Shown here: in pieces, positions 7,149-16,300 of the stretch
Numbering within the stretch: the stretch's first letter is position 1
Layout: each line of letters opens with the position of its first letter
Assembly (NCBI RefSeq): GCF_000284095.1
Contig: NC_017068.1
Span: 2,046,001 to 2,110,000, forward strand
Direction: 5' to 3'
DNA from: Selenomonas ruminantium subsp. lactilytica TAM6421
Lineage (GTDB): Bacteria; Bacillota; Negativicutes; Selenomonadales; Selenomonadaceae
DNA length: 64,000 bases
Position numbers and translations under genes: made by a program
Notes under the pieces: generated by a model
Database searches by the model: none
The model's input: only the letters and a program-made list of their open reading frames with translations
Told to the model about the DNA's origin: nothing

Positions 7149-8951
7149 TCAGCTTTGCAGCAAATTCATGATATAATCCTTGGTAAATTCCTTGCCCAGC
7201 CGTTCATCCGTTATCCCTCTGCCATAGAAATCAACATATGCCCAGCCGCTTTTCCTTTTCTGGAGCAGTATGCCATCGAGACTGAGCAGATCCTTGAATT
7301 CCTTGAAATTATTGGCTGAAGCCACACAATCCCCGATATTCTTCCGCATGCGATTCAGAACCGTATCCCGCTCGGTCTCCCACATCCGCAGTTTCGACGT
7401 ATCATGATGCGGGCGGGAATCGGATGGCGCCCGCCCCCGCGCATGCTCGATACTGTTCTGAAGCTTGCGCCTGTCCCGCGCCTTCCGGATGGTTGCCTCA
7501 CATTCATCCAGATGCGCAAGGATGGCCGTTTTGCTTTGATAAGCTGCATTATCGGTCATATCCACCAGCTTGATTTGCGCTCTGGTAACCGCAACATAGT
7601 AGAGGTTGAGTTCCTGTATGAAATCCTTGAACCGCTCATCCTGCTGTTCCAAATGATTCATGCCTGACCGGAGCTTTGCCGAACCAAAGCGGCAACTCAT
7701 ATAGCGGAAGCCCAAATCCGGGAAATCATCCATCAGTTTGACCGTATGCCATTCCAAGCCCTTACTGGTATGGGCATTGGTCAACACCACCGGTGCTTCC
7801 GGGTTGTTCATCCGGCGGGCAATATCCAGCAGTTCATACAAGTCATCCTCATGATTTTCCGCAATCTTCATTGCGGACAGTATCTCCATATCCGCAGTGC
7901 TCTCGGCATAGTCCTTCAGTTCCTCCTTGCCATGCAGGCGGTTCAGAAACTTGAATTTCCCTATGAAATCACTGCGCCGGTCAAAGAGAAATTCCTTGAC
8001 CGCGATGGCCGTCTTGAATACATCCTCGGGCTTCTTGACCAGAAAAACCCGCTCGGGCTTTTCCCGGTATTCATCAATCAAATCCACCAGCGTTGAATTT
8101 GTCCGGGTAATGCAGGCGGTCTGCTTATTCTTCAATTTCTCTTCATTAATCATGGAATTCATAGGATAGTATGGCACCTGTCCATCGTACAGCATATCCA
8201 TGAACACCTTCATGTAGAGATTAGCCCTGTCCAGAATCGGCTGGCGGGCGCGGAAAGAATTGGTCAGATGAAGCGCCACATCTGCTTTCTGCCGTGCCAG
8301 CGCATTGATGGCCCCGCGAAAGCCATAGATAGACTGATGGGAATCCCCCACGAAAATCCGGCTGCAGGAGGCCCGGTTGATGATGCTCAGCGTCACAGGA
8401 TTGCAATCCTGGCTCTCGTCTACCAGAATGCAGTCATATATCCTGCCCAAGCCTTGCTCCTCCGGCGAAAGCATCTGGAAAATCTTCAGATAATGGTCAT
8501 GGGGCATCGGCAGGCTTCCCTCTGCCACCAGCTCGAAAATCTTTTTTATTTCGCTATTGGGGAAATCACGCCCGGCGGATATAAGGAATTCCTTATATCG
8601 ATTCAGCAACTGGAAAAGCTCGTAATTTTCCTTATGCGGAAAGCAGTCGTGGAGCATATCTACCTTGATGGCTGCTAAATCCGGACGTGCCCCACTATGG
8701 AAAAAATGCCTGTAAGCCATGCTATGCATAGTCATAGCTCTGGTATTGGCAGGAAATACCTGATTGGCCTTGTCGGCGATACTGCGGTTGAAGGCCAGGT
8801 ACAGGAATCGCTTCTGTGGATTTGCACGGGCCACAGCCACCAGCGTGCTGGTCTTGCCAGAACCGGCACAGGCATCAACCTTCATGACCTGTCCCCGCTG
8901 CAGCGCCTGTGATGCTTTTATTATCTCTATCTGTTCAGATGATGCACGCAT
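7149..8951 (-). CDS. UvrD/Rep-like superfamily I DNA helicase
   Basis: 600 residues. Motifs of SF1A helicases in order: Walker A ACAGSGKTSTL (residues about 27-37), FNRSIADKA (Ia), ILVDESQDCNP (Walker B, about 175), GDSHQSIYGFRGA (III), NAHTSKGLEWHTVKL (V, about 395) and YVAVTRAQIKL (VI). It lacks the long accessory domains of UvrD or PcrA and looks like the compact FBH1-type or plasmid-type helicases. The C-terminal about 100 residues show no nuclease motif I can recognise. It stands alone between the TRAP operon and an accessory region, so it may be a repair or a mobile/defence-linked helicase. Start ATG follows a GAGAGA site. Confidence 0.85.
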   Translation of the reverse strand: MRASSEQIEIIKASQALQRGQVMKVDACAGSGKTSTLVAVARANPQKRFLYLAFNRSIADKANQVFPANTRAMTMHSMAYRHFFHSGARPDLAAIKVDMLHDCFPHKENYELFQLLNRYKEFLISAGRDFPNSEIKKIFELVAEGSLPMPHDHYLKIFQMLSPEEQGLGRIYDCILVDESQDCNPVTLSIINRASCSRIFVGDSHQSIYGFRGAINALARQKADVALHLTNSFRARQPILDRANLYMKVFMDMLYDGQVPYYPMNSMINEEKLKNKQTACITRTNSTLVDLIDEYREKPERVFLVKKPEDVFKTAIAVKEFLFDRRSDFIGKFKFLNRLHGKEELKDYAESTADMEILSAMKIAENHEDDLYELLDIARRMNNPEAPVVLTNAHTSKGLEWHTVKLMDDFPDLGFRYMSCRFGSAKLRSGMNHLEQQDERFKDFIQELNLYYVAVTRAQIKLVDMTDNAAYQSKTAILAHLDECEATIRKARDRRKLQNSIEHARGRAPSDSRPHHDTSKLRMWETERDTVLNRMRKNIGDCVASANNFKEFKDLLSLDGILLQKRKSGWAYVDFYGRGITDERLGKEFTKDYIMNLLQS

Positions 8952-9104
8952 TGTTCTCTCTCGTCTTCTTATCCAATCTCATATTCAATAGGTCTTCAGC
9001 TTGACTGAAACAGTCATAATAGCATACCACACGCTCGAATGAATCCGCAAGTACCTGCGCCATTACCAGCAGAATTCCATATCAGAACATTAGAAGCAGG
9101 CTAT

Positions 9105-9132
9105 TTGACATTTTCTGGCAAGCATCTATGAT
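9105..9132 (+). promoter_or_regulatory. possible promoter for the small membrane protein gene
   Basis: TTGACA (9105-9110) and TATGAT (9127-9132), 16 nt apart, in the 224-bp gap between the helicase and the small plus-strand gene. The rest of this gap shows nothing else recognisable. Confidence 0.45.
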
Positions 9133-9175
9133 GGAGTGTAACATTGTAAACTTATAGAAGGGCTGTGCTTTTTCC

Positions 9176-9415
9176 ATGTTATTTTTCTCCATGCTCCTGC
9201 TCGGTGCTGTTATCGGTTTTGTCGGTGCTGGCGGCCTTGGCTACCTGTTCAACGACCGTCTCGATTTCATGATTTTCATCCAGACCCTGGCAGGCCTTAT
9301 GATTGGTGCCTGGTTCGGAGCCAAGGGCACGCACCTTGCGCCGCTTCCTCTCCTCAAAGCTGCTATCGTCGCCTTGCCAGCCATCGGCGGCATTACCATG
9401 ATACTCTTCCAATAA
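9176..9415 (+). CDS. small two- to three-helix membrane protein, unknown
   Basis: 79 residues, strongly hydrophobic and glycine-rich: MLLLGAVIGFVGAGGLGYLF, then FIQTLAGLMIGAWFGAKG, then a third segment ending GGITMILFQ. The Gly-rich helices recall small permease-like or GlsB-like proteins, but no family can be named. The promoter-like element at 9105-9132 supports it, while the ribosome site (AGAAGG) is far from the ATG. The antisense frame over the same DNA is hydrophilic and less convincing. Confidence 0.5.
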   Translation: MLFFSMLLLGAVIGFVGAGGLGYLFNDRLDFMIFIQTLAGLMIGAWFGAKGTHLAPLPLLKAAIVALPAIGGITMILFQ

Positions 9416-9505
9416 CTCCATAACCGTGATATTCACTGCTCCCGGCAGTGGATACAAACGCCCCTTGAAACTGGAATGGCAGTAAAGGCCATGTTATAGC
9501 ACTGC

Positions 9506-11425
9506 TCACGCAAACAGATTCACAAACGTGTCCTTCGTTACTTTATCCAGACTTAAATCCACATCTGCCTCAGCAACGCTATCTACGAGAATCCCTCCAG
9601 CCTGAGCCAACACCGCTCTGAGTTTCAAACAAGATCCCACCGTAGCCCGAACGGCTTTCAGTGCGATATGCTCTTCCTTTCCATATCTTGCCACAATTCC
9701 AGAACCAAAGCCCGTGGTCATGAAGTAAAAGGTTTTCTTCCCCCGTGCATCGGCATGAACAAAGCCCAGGAAGTCTTCTTCCCGCTCGATTTTGTTATTG
9801 ATACTTATGGCCATGGTATGGCAGTTCAATAAATAATCATTAGATAACTGATTCGTGTCTGCTTCTCCCAAGACAAACTTGTAAGGAACAGGCTTTGAGT
9901 TATAGGTATATCGATTGAGCATGACGGCCGCCCAATCATTTACAAGCTTTTCACTCAAAAAGAAGGCTTCCGTGGCGCCACCCTTTTCCGGCGGAGCGTC
10001 TGTCATATCCCCCGAAAAGATGATTTCTTTCTTGCGGTCAAACTGTGTATTCCACCCCACATGATAATGCTGTGATACATAATGAAAATCCAAATCAACT
10101 CGGGCATCTGGCAGATTTTCCCAATGAATGCCCAGCACGCCATTTTTTGACAGCTTCAAGGACGAACAGAAGGGAACGCCCCCGATAAAGCGCTTTTCGC
10201 TGACAGGCATGGCATACTCTACTTCTGTAGGGATAAAAAACCTCTTCCCCTCCACCTTAGCCCTGATCACCTCCACAATCGACGCCAACAAAAGGTTCAG
10301 TATCTGCTGTTGTCCGACTGTCAATCCAGCTTCGCTTGCTGTAGCTTTAGCATAAGCCTTTCCATTCCGAATCAGATACATAAAAGCCTTCGGCTGCTGT
10401 GCCCGATAAAGAAGGCTATTGGCCAGACTTATCCGCTTGTAAATCGTCACCTTGGGAATTTCCTTTGCCGCCTCGGCAGGTTCTATGGTGTCATCCCAGG
10501 TGATACGCTCCAATATGCCGGTCTTTTTCACATACTTATGCTTGTCAGCTAATTTGCGGACACGATTCATTAAATGAGCCAGTTCTGTGGAATCTTTCTT
10601 GAAGGCCAGCCATAATTTCTTGTAACGCAAAAATTCTGCTGCCAGGGCTTCAACGCTGTTTTCCTCCACAAAGCGATGAAACAATGCCGTATACAAACCC
10701 GGTTTACTGCTTTGTATTTTGCCGCGGATAAGGGCAATGACATCCTGACTCTTTATCAGCAGAGTTGAGCCCGTAACCTTGAAGATAAGCAAACGCAAAA
10801 ATTCCTGAGCCGTAGGCGGCACCTTGCCCAACATATCATAGAGATAAATCCTGAGTTCCTTATTGGGAACGTCCTTTATCTCCACATCCATCCCTGTTTC
10901 CTTGATTATAATAGCAATACACTGAAGAACTTTTTGTGAAAGCGCCATCCCCGAGTCAATCATAGACTGGGTACGCTTTACTATTTCATCCTGCGCTATT
11001 ACATCGATTACCGTCAGCCTGATGGGATCACCTTCCGGAATCTGCAACTTGGTCGCAGGGACAAATACAACACTGCTATCCACCTTGGCATCATTTGTCA
11101 TATCGCCATTCTGCAAATATACCGTGAGATAATGCAGCAGCTGGTCTATCAGCCACTTTTCATCCGAAGCCTCTTGAACCTCATGAAAGTTTTGATAAAA
11201 ACCACGGTTCATGGCCAGCATATCGTAACCAAACTTGTCCCATAAAAAAAGCTGGGAATCCCTTTCCCTGAGTGCCGGACATGCCTTAGCCGCCCTTTCC
11301 GTGATGAAAATACCATGCTCTACATTCTCTGCGTTACGAATTGCCCCCACACTATCATCAGCACGATCACCAGAAGGAACTGCACGAAACAAGGTAAGCA
11401 CCGCTTGCTCATAATCACTAAACAT
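9506..11425 (-). CDS. large protein with a TerD-like C-terminal domain
   Basis: 639 residues. The C-terminal third (roughly residues 405-600) resembles the beta-sandwich of TerD/tellurite-resistance proteins: GVLGIHWENLPDARVDLDF, then IFSGDMTDAPPEKGGATEAF, matching the 'DLDL ... SGDxTxA ... E' pattern in which acidic residues bind calcium in TerD. The N-terminal 400 residues are mostly helical with VPPTAQEFLRLLIFKVTGS and TLLIKSQDVIALIRGK, similar in layout to MXAN_6230/SCO0930-type proteins that join a helical region to a TerD-like domain; this comparison is from memory. No signal peptide. It lies alone between a small membrane protein and a tnpB element. Probably a stress or defence protein; function unproven. 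Confidence 0.6.
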   Translation of the reverse strand: MFSDYEQAVLTLFRAVPSGDRADDSVGAIRNAENVEHGIFITERAAKACPALRERDSQLFLWDKFGYDMLAMNRGFYQNFHEVQEASDEKWLIDQLLHYLTVYLQNGDMTNDAKVDSSVVFVPATKLQIPEGDPIRLTVIDVIAQDEIVKRTQSMIDSGMALSQKVLQCIAIIIKETGMDVEIKDVPNKELRIYLYDMLGKVPPTAQEFLRLLIFKVTGSTLLIKSQDVIALIRGKIQSSKPGLYTALFHRFVEENSVEALAAEFLRYKKLWLAFKKDSTELAHLMNRVRKLADKHKYVKKTGILERITWDDTIEPAEAAKEIPKVTIYKRISLANSLLYRAQQPKAFMYLIRNGKAYAKATASEAGLTVGQQQILNLLLASIVEVIRAKVEGKRFFIPTEVEYAMPVSEKRFIGGVPFCSSLKLSKNGVLGIHWENLPDARVDLDFHYVSQHYHVGWNTQFDRKKEIIFSGDMTDAPPEKGGATEAFFLSEKLVNDWAAVMLNRYTYNSKPVPYKFVLGEADTNQLSNDYLLNCHTMAISINNKIEREEDFLGFVHADARGKKTFYFMTTGFGSGIVARYGKEEHIALKAVRATVGSCLKLRAVLAQAGGILVDSVAEADVDLSLDKVTKDTFVNLFA

Positions 11426-11464
11426 CTCCTCCAGCCGTTACTGAAAACTTATAAAAAGCTATAC

Positions 11465-11637
11465 AATTCATAAGAAAAGTTAACTTCTACGTTCCATTCC
11501 TCATTCTTTCCCACAAAGGGAGTTTCGCATCCACTTTTGCCGTCCCAAGGGGCAGGCTACTTGCGTTTGATGTAATGCTCCAGAGGCTTAAATTCCCCGC
11601 TAACGAACGGGTACATATCCGCATTGACTTGTAGGTG
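11465..11637 (-). ncRNA. predicted omega RNA (reRNA) and right end of the tnpB element
   Basis: Non-coding DNA directly after tnpB. On the minus strand it contains short stems such as TGCC-CCTTGGGAC-GGCA and TCCC-TTTGT-GGGA, then ends shortly before 11460. In characterised TnpB systems the guide RNA is transcribed from exactly this region, overlaps the end of tnpB, and its last about 15-20 nt outside the element serve as guide. Exact ends not determined. Confidence 0.5.
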
Positions 11638-12939
11638 TCAGCTTGCAGATTTGGACAGTTCCGCTTCTCCATAGCGTTTTAGATTTAATGCCGCCTGGAA
11701 GTCGCGGTCTATCACATTGCCACAATGCGGGCAAACATAAGTCCTGTCAGATAGCTTCAGGTCTTTCTTTACATAGCCACACTCGATACAGGTCTTAGAG
11801 CTTGGATACCACCTGTCAGCTATGACAACGGCTATCTTCGCCCAATGAGCCTTGTATTCTATCTGTCTGCGGAACTCGTAAAGGTTTTGCTCCTGAACCT
11901 TCTCCGACAATTGCTTGTTCTTCATCATCCCCTGCACATTCAGGTCTTCGAGACATATAAAACTTGGTTTTCGTCCTATTATTGCCGCTGTGGCCTGATG
12001 CACATGATTGGCTCTGATGTTCGCCAATCTGTGGTTGATTCGTAAAAGTCGCTTTTCACTTTTTATAAGGTTGCCTGTTTTACAGTAACTTTCTCCTTTC
12101 TTGTTCATCTGGTATTTACGAGATACCTGACGCTGCAACCTGCGTCTTCTTTTTTTGAGCTTCCTTATTGCATGGGTCTTGTTGATATTTCTGACTTTGG
12201 TAGCGTCAGAGACTATCGCCAAATCCTTTATACCTAAATCAACGCCTACACCTTCCGTGCGGGGCTGTCCCGGTTGCTTACGGATAAACTTCAAGCCACG
12301 CATAGGCTTCAGCTTGCGGGAAGGCCTAACCCCCACGGACAGCCACCAGCTCTCACCATCAAAGGTTATTCTTGGGCTGGTGTATTTTGCCTTGGTCGGG
12401 ATTCTGCCCTTCTCGGCGAGTTTTATCCAGTTGAGCCTCTGGCGATTCTTTTTCTTGCTGCCAGCCATATTCTCCAGTTTGACATGTGTATCTGTGAACT
12501 GGATTTTTACGTTATCTTGGTAGAAGCGGAAATCTCCGTTCTTCCTGCTGCGGAATTTTGGGTGCCCGTTCATGTCATAGACTGTCAGCTTCCTGCCTAT
12601 CCGGGCATAATGCCCAATCTTCTTGGGTAAATATCTGACATAGCCAGCCTGTTTCTGTTTTCGAAAGAAATTCTTATATGCTATGCACAAGTCTTTGATG
12701 GCCTGCTTGGTGACATTGTTTGATATGTCCAGCAACCAGGGCTTTTCCCCGGAATTGCGGAGAACGGTAAACTCCTTGCGAAGGTCATAATTGCTTTGGA
12801 GTTTGCGTCCTTCCCGAAAATTCTCCATCTGCTTGTCTAAAGCCCAGTTGTAGGCAAACCTTGAAGCACCTGCGAACTGAAACAGTTTAGTCCTCTGCTT
12901 GTTGTTCGGGAGCAGCCGTATCCTGATTGACCTTATCAC
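11638..12939 (-). CDS. tnpB: TnpB RNA-guided nuclease
   Basis: 433 residues with a complete catalytic set: GVDLGIKDLAIVSD (RuvC-I Asp, about residue 227), FICLEDLNVQGM (RuvC-II Glu, about 318), a CxxC...CxxC zinc ribbon (CIECGY and CPHCGN), then VIDRDFQAALNL (RuvC-III Asp, about 412). An N-terminal helical region (RIRLLPNNKQRTKLFQFAG and the AYNWAL motif) is the usual OrfB HTH. The GTG start at 12939 follows AAGGTGG; a TATAAT box (12962-12967 on the opposite strand) lies just upstream. The frame is intact, so the nuclease may be active with its omega RNA. Confidence 0.92.
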   Translation of the reverse strand: MIRSIRIRLLPNNKQRTKLFQFAGASRFAYNWALDKQMENFREGRKLQSNYDLRKEFTVLRNSGEKPWLLDISNNVTKQAIKDLCIAYKNFFRKQKQAGYVRYLPKKIGHYARIGRKLTVYDMNGHPKFRSRKNGDFRFYQDNVKIQFTDTHVKLENMAGSKKKNRQRLNWIKLAEKGRIPTKAKYTSPRITFDGESWWLSVGVRPSRKLKPMRGLKFIRKQPGQPRTEGVGVDLGIKDLAIVSDATKVRNINKTHAIRKLKKRRRRLQRQVSRKYQMNKKGESYCKTGNLIKSEKRLLRINHRLANIRANHVHQATAAIIGRKPSFICLEDLNVQGMMKNKQLSEKVQEQNLYEFRRQIEYKAHWAKIAVVIADRWYPSSKTCIECGYVKKDLKLSDRTYVCPHCGNVIDRDFQAALNLKRYGEAELSKSAS

Positions 12940-13124
12940 CTAAATCACCACCTTCATATATATTATACCTTAATGGTAGCGACATTTCTGGATTTTCGCA
13001 AGATTACAATGTAGCTAACATGGTTTTATAGCTATTTATAAGTTACTTTTATCTGTTGAAAGCCTCCTGTATCCAATCCGTATAGAATCAAATATATGCA
13101 TAATAACCGCCATATAAAATAAAA

Positions 13125-13196
13125 CCGGGCGGAAGGTATAATTACGCCACCCTAAAGGCGGCGTATGATTCATAAACAGGAACCTTCTATGCCCGG
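13125..13196. repeat. 72-nt imperfect palindrome with nested inner hairpin
   Basis: In the 406-bp gap between tnpB and hsdR. Outer arms CCGGGCGGAAGGT and ACCTTCTATGCCCGG pair with a small bulge; inside, ACGCC and GGCGT form a second stem near 13144-13163. Too elaborate for a plain terminator. It could be a MITE or REP-like sequence, or a structured RNA. I see nothing else in 12970-13345 apart from the tnpB promoter region. Confidence 0.55.
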
Positions 13197-13345
13197 AAAT
13201 ATCGATATCTATTTCTTATAATCTATTTTAACACTTATTGCTGCATTTGGCCATCATATTTGACATTAACCTACTGATTGTCAGCTTTCAGATTCCCATC
13301 TATACGACGCTGGCCGTTGCCTTGATGGTCCCTACAATACCTTTC

Positions 13346-16300
13346 CTACGCAATTTCACTGCCATTGTTGGTAATTTCTTTTACTTTAGCGAAGATATTG
13401 CCGACTTCTCCCACATTTTCCTTGAATAACTGTGCTACATTGCTCAATCCAGAAAAAGCCGGTTTCTTGACATCTTGGGGAATCATTTCGCCATTCTTGG
13501 CCAGATAATCAATGATGCGCTTCACAAAGTCAATCTGACGGAGGTTCAGGCGGTTCTCCTGCAGAAATTCAGCAAAAGCTTCTTCCAGCGCGGCTCTGTC
13601 CATCCCCACAGTTTTACGCACCATCAGCCCTACAGGACATTCACCATAGAGATGTCGGTAATCCTCATGGGTTCCCAATTCCTCCCACAGAATACGCTCT
13701 AATTCCTGCAAATCTGTAGCTGTCAGCCGCTTATTAGTACGAAGTTTGTGAACGGCAATATTATCCTGATGTTCTTTCAGGTAGCGTTCCACCTTCTTCT
13801 TGTAGCTTTCCGAAGTCTGCTCCGGCGTAACTACATGAGTTTCCTTAACCTCAAGGCGATTATCGGTAAAATCCGTATAATAGATTTTCGTACTCTCAGG
13901 TTCCAGAAACTTCAGCAAATCCCGCAATTCCGTCCGCACTTTTTCGATTTTATCCAGAGTCACATCATCCCAATATTCAGGATAACGCACTTGCTGAATA
14001 AAGGCCTGCTTCGTCTTTATCTGGGGGATAGTCTGCAAAGTTGTAGAACTCAGTTTATCGGCGGTTTCTTCCACCTGCTGGGCCTTTGCGGTAATATCTT
14101 TGGTCATCAGATAATCATACATCATACTGTACATCTTCTGGTCAAAGAAACGGGCCATTACATCATCATCTTGAGCAGGAATGATAGGCGCTATATGCTT
14201 GGCAATCTCCGCCACATCATCTGCGGTCAGATTTGCCCAACTGCATCTGTCCCGATACTTTTCCACCTGCTGGCGATTCTGAATAACACGGAAACTGCCA
14301 TTATCCAAAGCCATTACCGCACCATGCAGTTCTGCAAAGAGCTTCTGGGCAAACTCCTGCCGTTCCGTATCTTTATCCTTATGAAGCAACAGATACAGAT
14401 TGGCCTGCAAATTGTAGATGCGTTCCACCAAAGACGGCTGATTCTTGGTTTCTTTCAGCTTGTTGCCCTGCAAGCTGAAGTATTCGAAATTCCCGCCGTA
14501 ATCAAAAATGTAGAAATTCTTTTTGTCCAGTCCCGGGCCAAAAAGATCAGGACAAAGGCGTGTGCCCCGGCCTATCATCTGCCAGAACTTGCTGTAAGAA
14601 CGCACCATCTTAAAGAACACGAGATTCAGCACTTCCGGCACATCAATACCTGTATCCAGCATATCAACCGAAACAGCAATCTGCGGCATCTTGTCCGGCG
14701 TACGGAAATCATCAATAATCTGCTCGTGATAGTCAATACTGCCATCCACCTGCTGCATAAACGCATCGCCATACTCAGGATACATCTCATGGAAAATATC
14801 CACGATGAATTTAGCGTGCTTCCTGTTCTTGGCGAAGATGATGGTCTTGCCCAGCTTATCACCGCCATCAATATACTGCCCCATCGCCATCAAATCCTGA
14901 ATGACCATCTGCACCGTCTGACGATTAAACACGTATTTATTGAAAGCTGAACTCTGAATATCCGGGGCATTGTCACCAGCCAAACCGAATACTTCCTCGT
15001 AATGTTCCTTATCCTCTTCACTGAGGTCTTTATAATGAAGGCCATTCTTCATCAGTTTCGTGGTGCGTTCAAACTGCTCATAAGGCACGAGATACCCTTG
15101 CGCCACAGCCTCATCATACTGATAGGCAAAAGTGGGATTCCCCGCCTCCAGCTCAAACTGGCGGTAAGTATTCTTGTCCACCTCATTCTTAGGCGTTGCC
15201 GTAAGTCCCAACAGCATAGCATCGAAATACTGAAAAATCGCCTGATACCGCTGATAGATGCTTCGATGGCTCTCATCGATAATGATAAGGTCAAATGCAG
15301 CTGGCGAGAAAACTCTGCGCCCCTCAGGATTTTTCGCCGTGTCAATGGCGTTCATCATGGTGGGATAGGTACTGAAGATAATCCGCGCCGTTGCCGCATC
15401 ATCCCTGCTGTCCATCAGGCTGGCCATAGGTATCTCGTTGCTGAAAAAATCCATAAAGCTGCGCTTTGCTTGCCGCACCAGAGCAGTACGGTCAGCCAAA
15501 AACAAAATACGCTTCACCCAGCCGCCGCGAAATAGTACATCCGACAGGCTGATAGCCACACGGGTCTTGCCCGTCCCCGTTGCCTGCACGATAAGGGCTT
15601 TTCTGCGCTTATGATCGAAAGCCTCTTCCACCGCTTTGACTGCCTCAATCTGGTATGGCCTGCCTGCAATATCGTGATTCGGCTCAACCTCTGCCAACGT
15701 CTTCTGCATACCGTGCCTGTCCATACGCATCTGCAAATCATCCTGCGTAAAGAACCCCGAAACATCCCGGCGGGGATAACCGCCCTGCTCATCGAGAAAT
15801 ACTGTGCGCAGACCATTGGTCATAAAGATAAAAGGACGGCAGCCATATTTCGCCTCATAAGTGTTGGCATAGAGTTCTGCCTGTTTTGCCCCCTTCTCTG
15901 GGTCATAGCTGGTACGCTTAGCCTCCACAATAGCCAAAGGCTTCTGGTCTCTGCCGTAAAGTACATAATCCGAAAAGCCTGTATTCGAGGCATTGGGCAT
16001 ACCAGATACTTCTTCCTCAATACGGCAGTTATCGCCAATTATCCAACCCGCCGCTTCCAGGTCATAATCAATATACCGCTTGCGGGTTTCTGCTTCCGTG
16101 ATGGGATTGACATGGAACTCTCCCTGCGCCTGACGTTCCTTGCGCAGACGGATAACTTCCTGCTGAAGCTGCTCATTCTTCGCCCTTACATCATCCAGTT
16201 CCTGATTCTTTTCCTCCAGCTCATGCTGCTTCTGCGCAAGTATGGCATCTTTCTTTGCAATATCTTCTGCCTGCTTTTGGATTTCCTGCTGGCTGACAGC

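Larger units (their letters stand above)
11460..13010 (-). mobile_element. IS200/IS605-superfamily element with tnpB only (IS1341-like)
   Basis: A tnpB gene with about 175 nt of 3' non-coding DNA rich in short hairpins and no tnpA in the vicinity. Such elements lack terminal inverted repeats, so ends are approximate: the right end near 11460, the left end near 12970-13010. Without TnpA it must move by a transposase supplied in trans, or be fixed. Confidence 0.65.

Noticed and set aside
9179-9457. Minus-strand 92-codon frame opposite the small membrane protein
   Set aside because: Hydrophilic, no ribosome site; the plus-strand frame has a promoter-like element and a coherent membrane pattern.
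11487-11672. 61-codon minus frame after tnpB
   Set aside because: Lies in the predicted omega RNA and the tnpB end; no ribosome site.
13748-14950. Plus-strand open frame of 400 codons in hsdR
   Set aside because: Antisense to the helicase part of hsdR; composition unlike a real protein (His/Leu/Ile rich).
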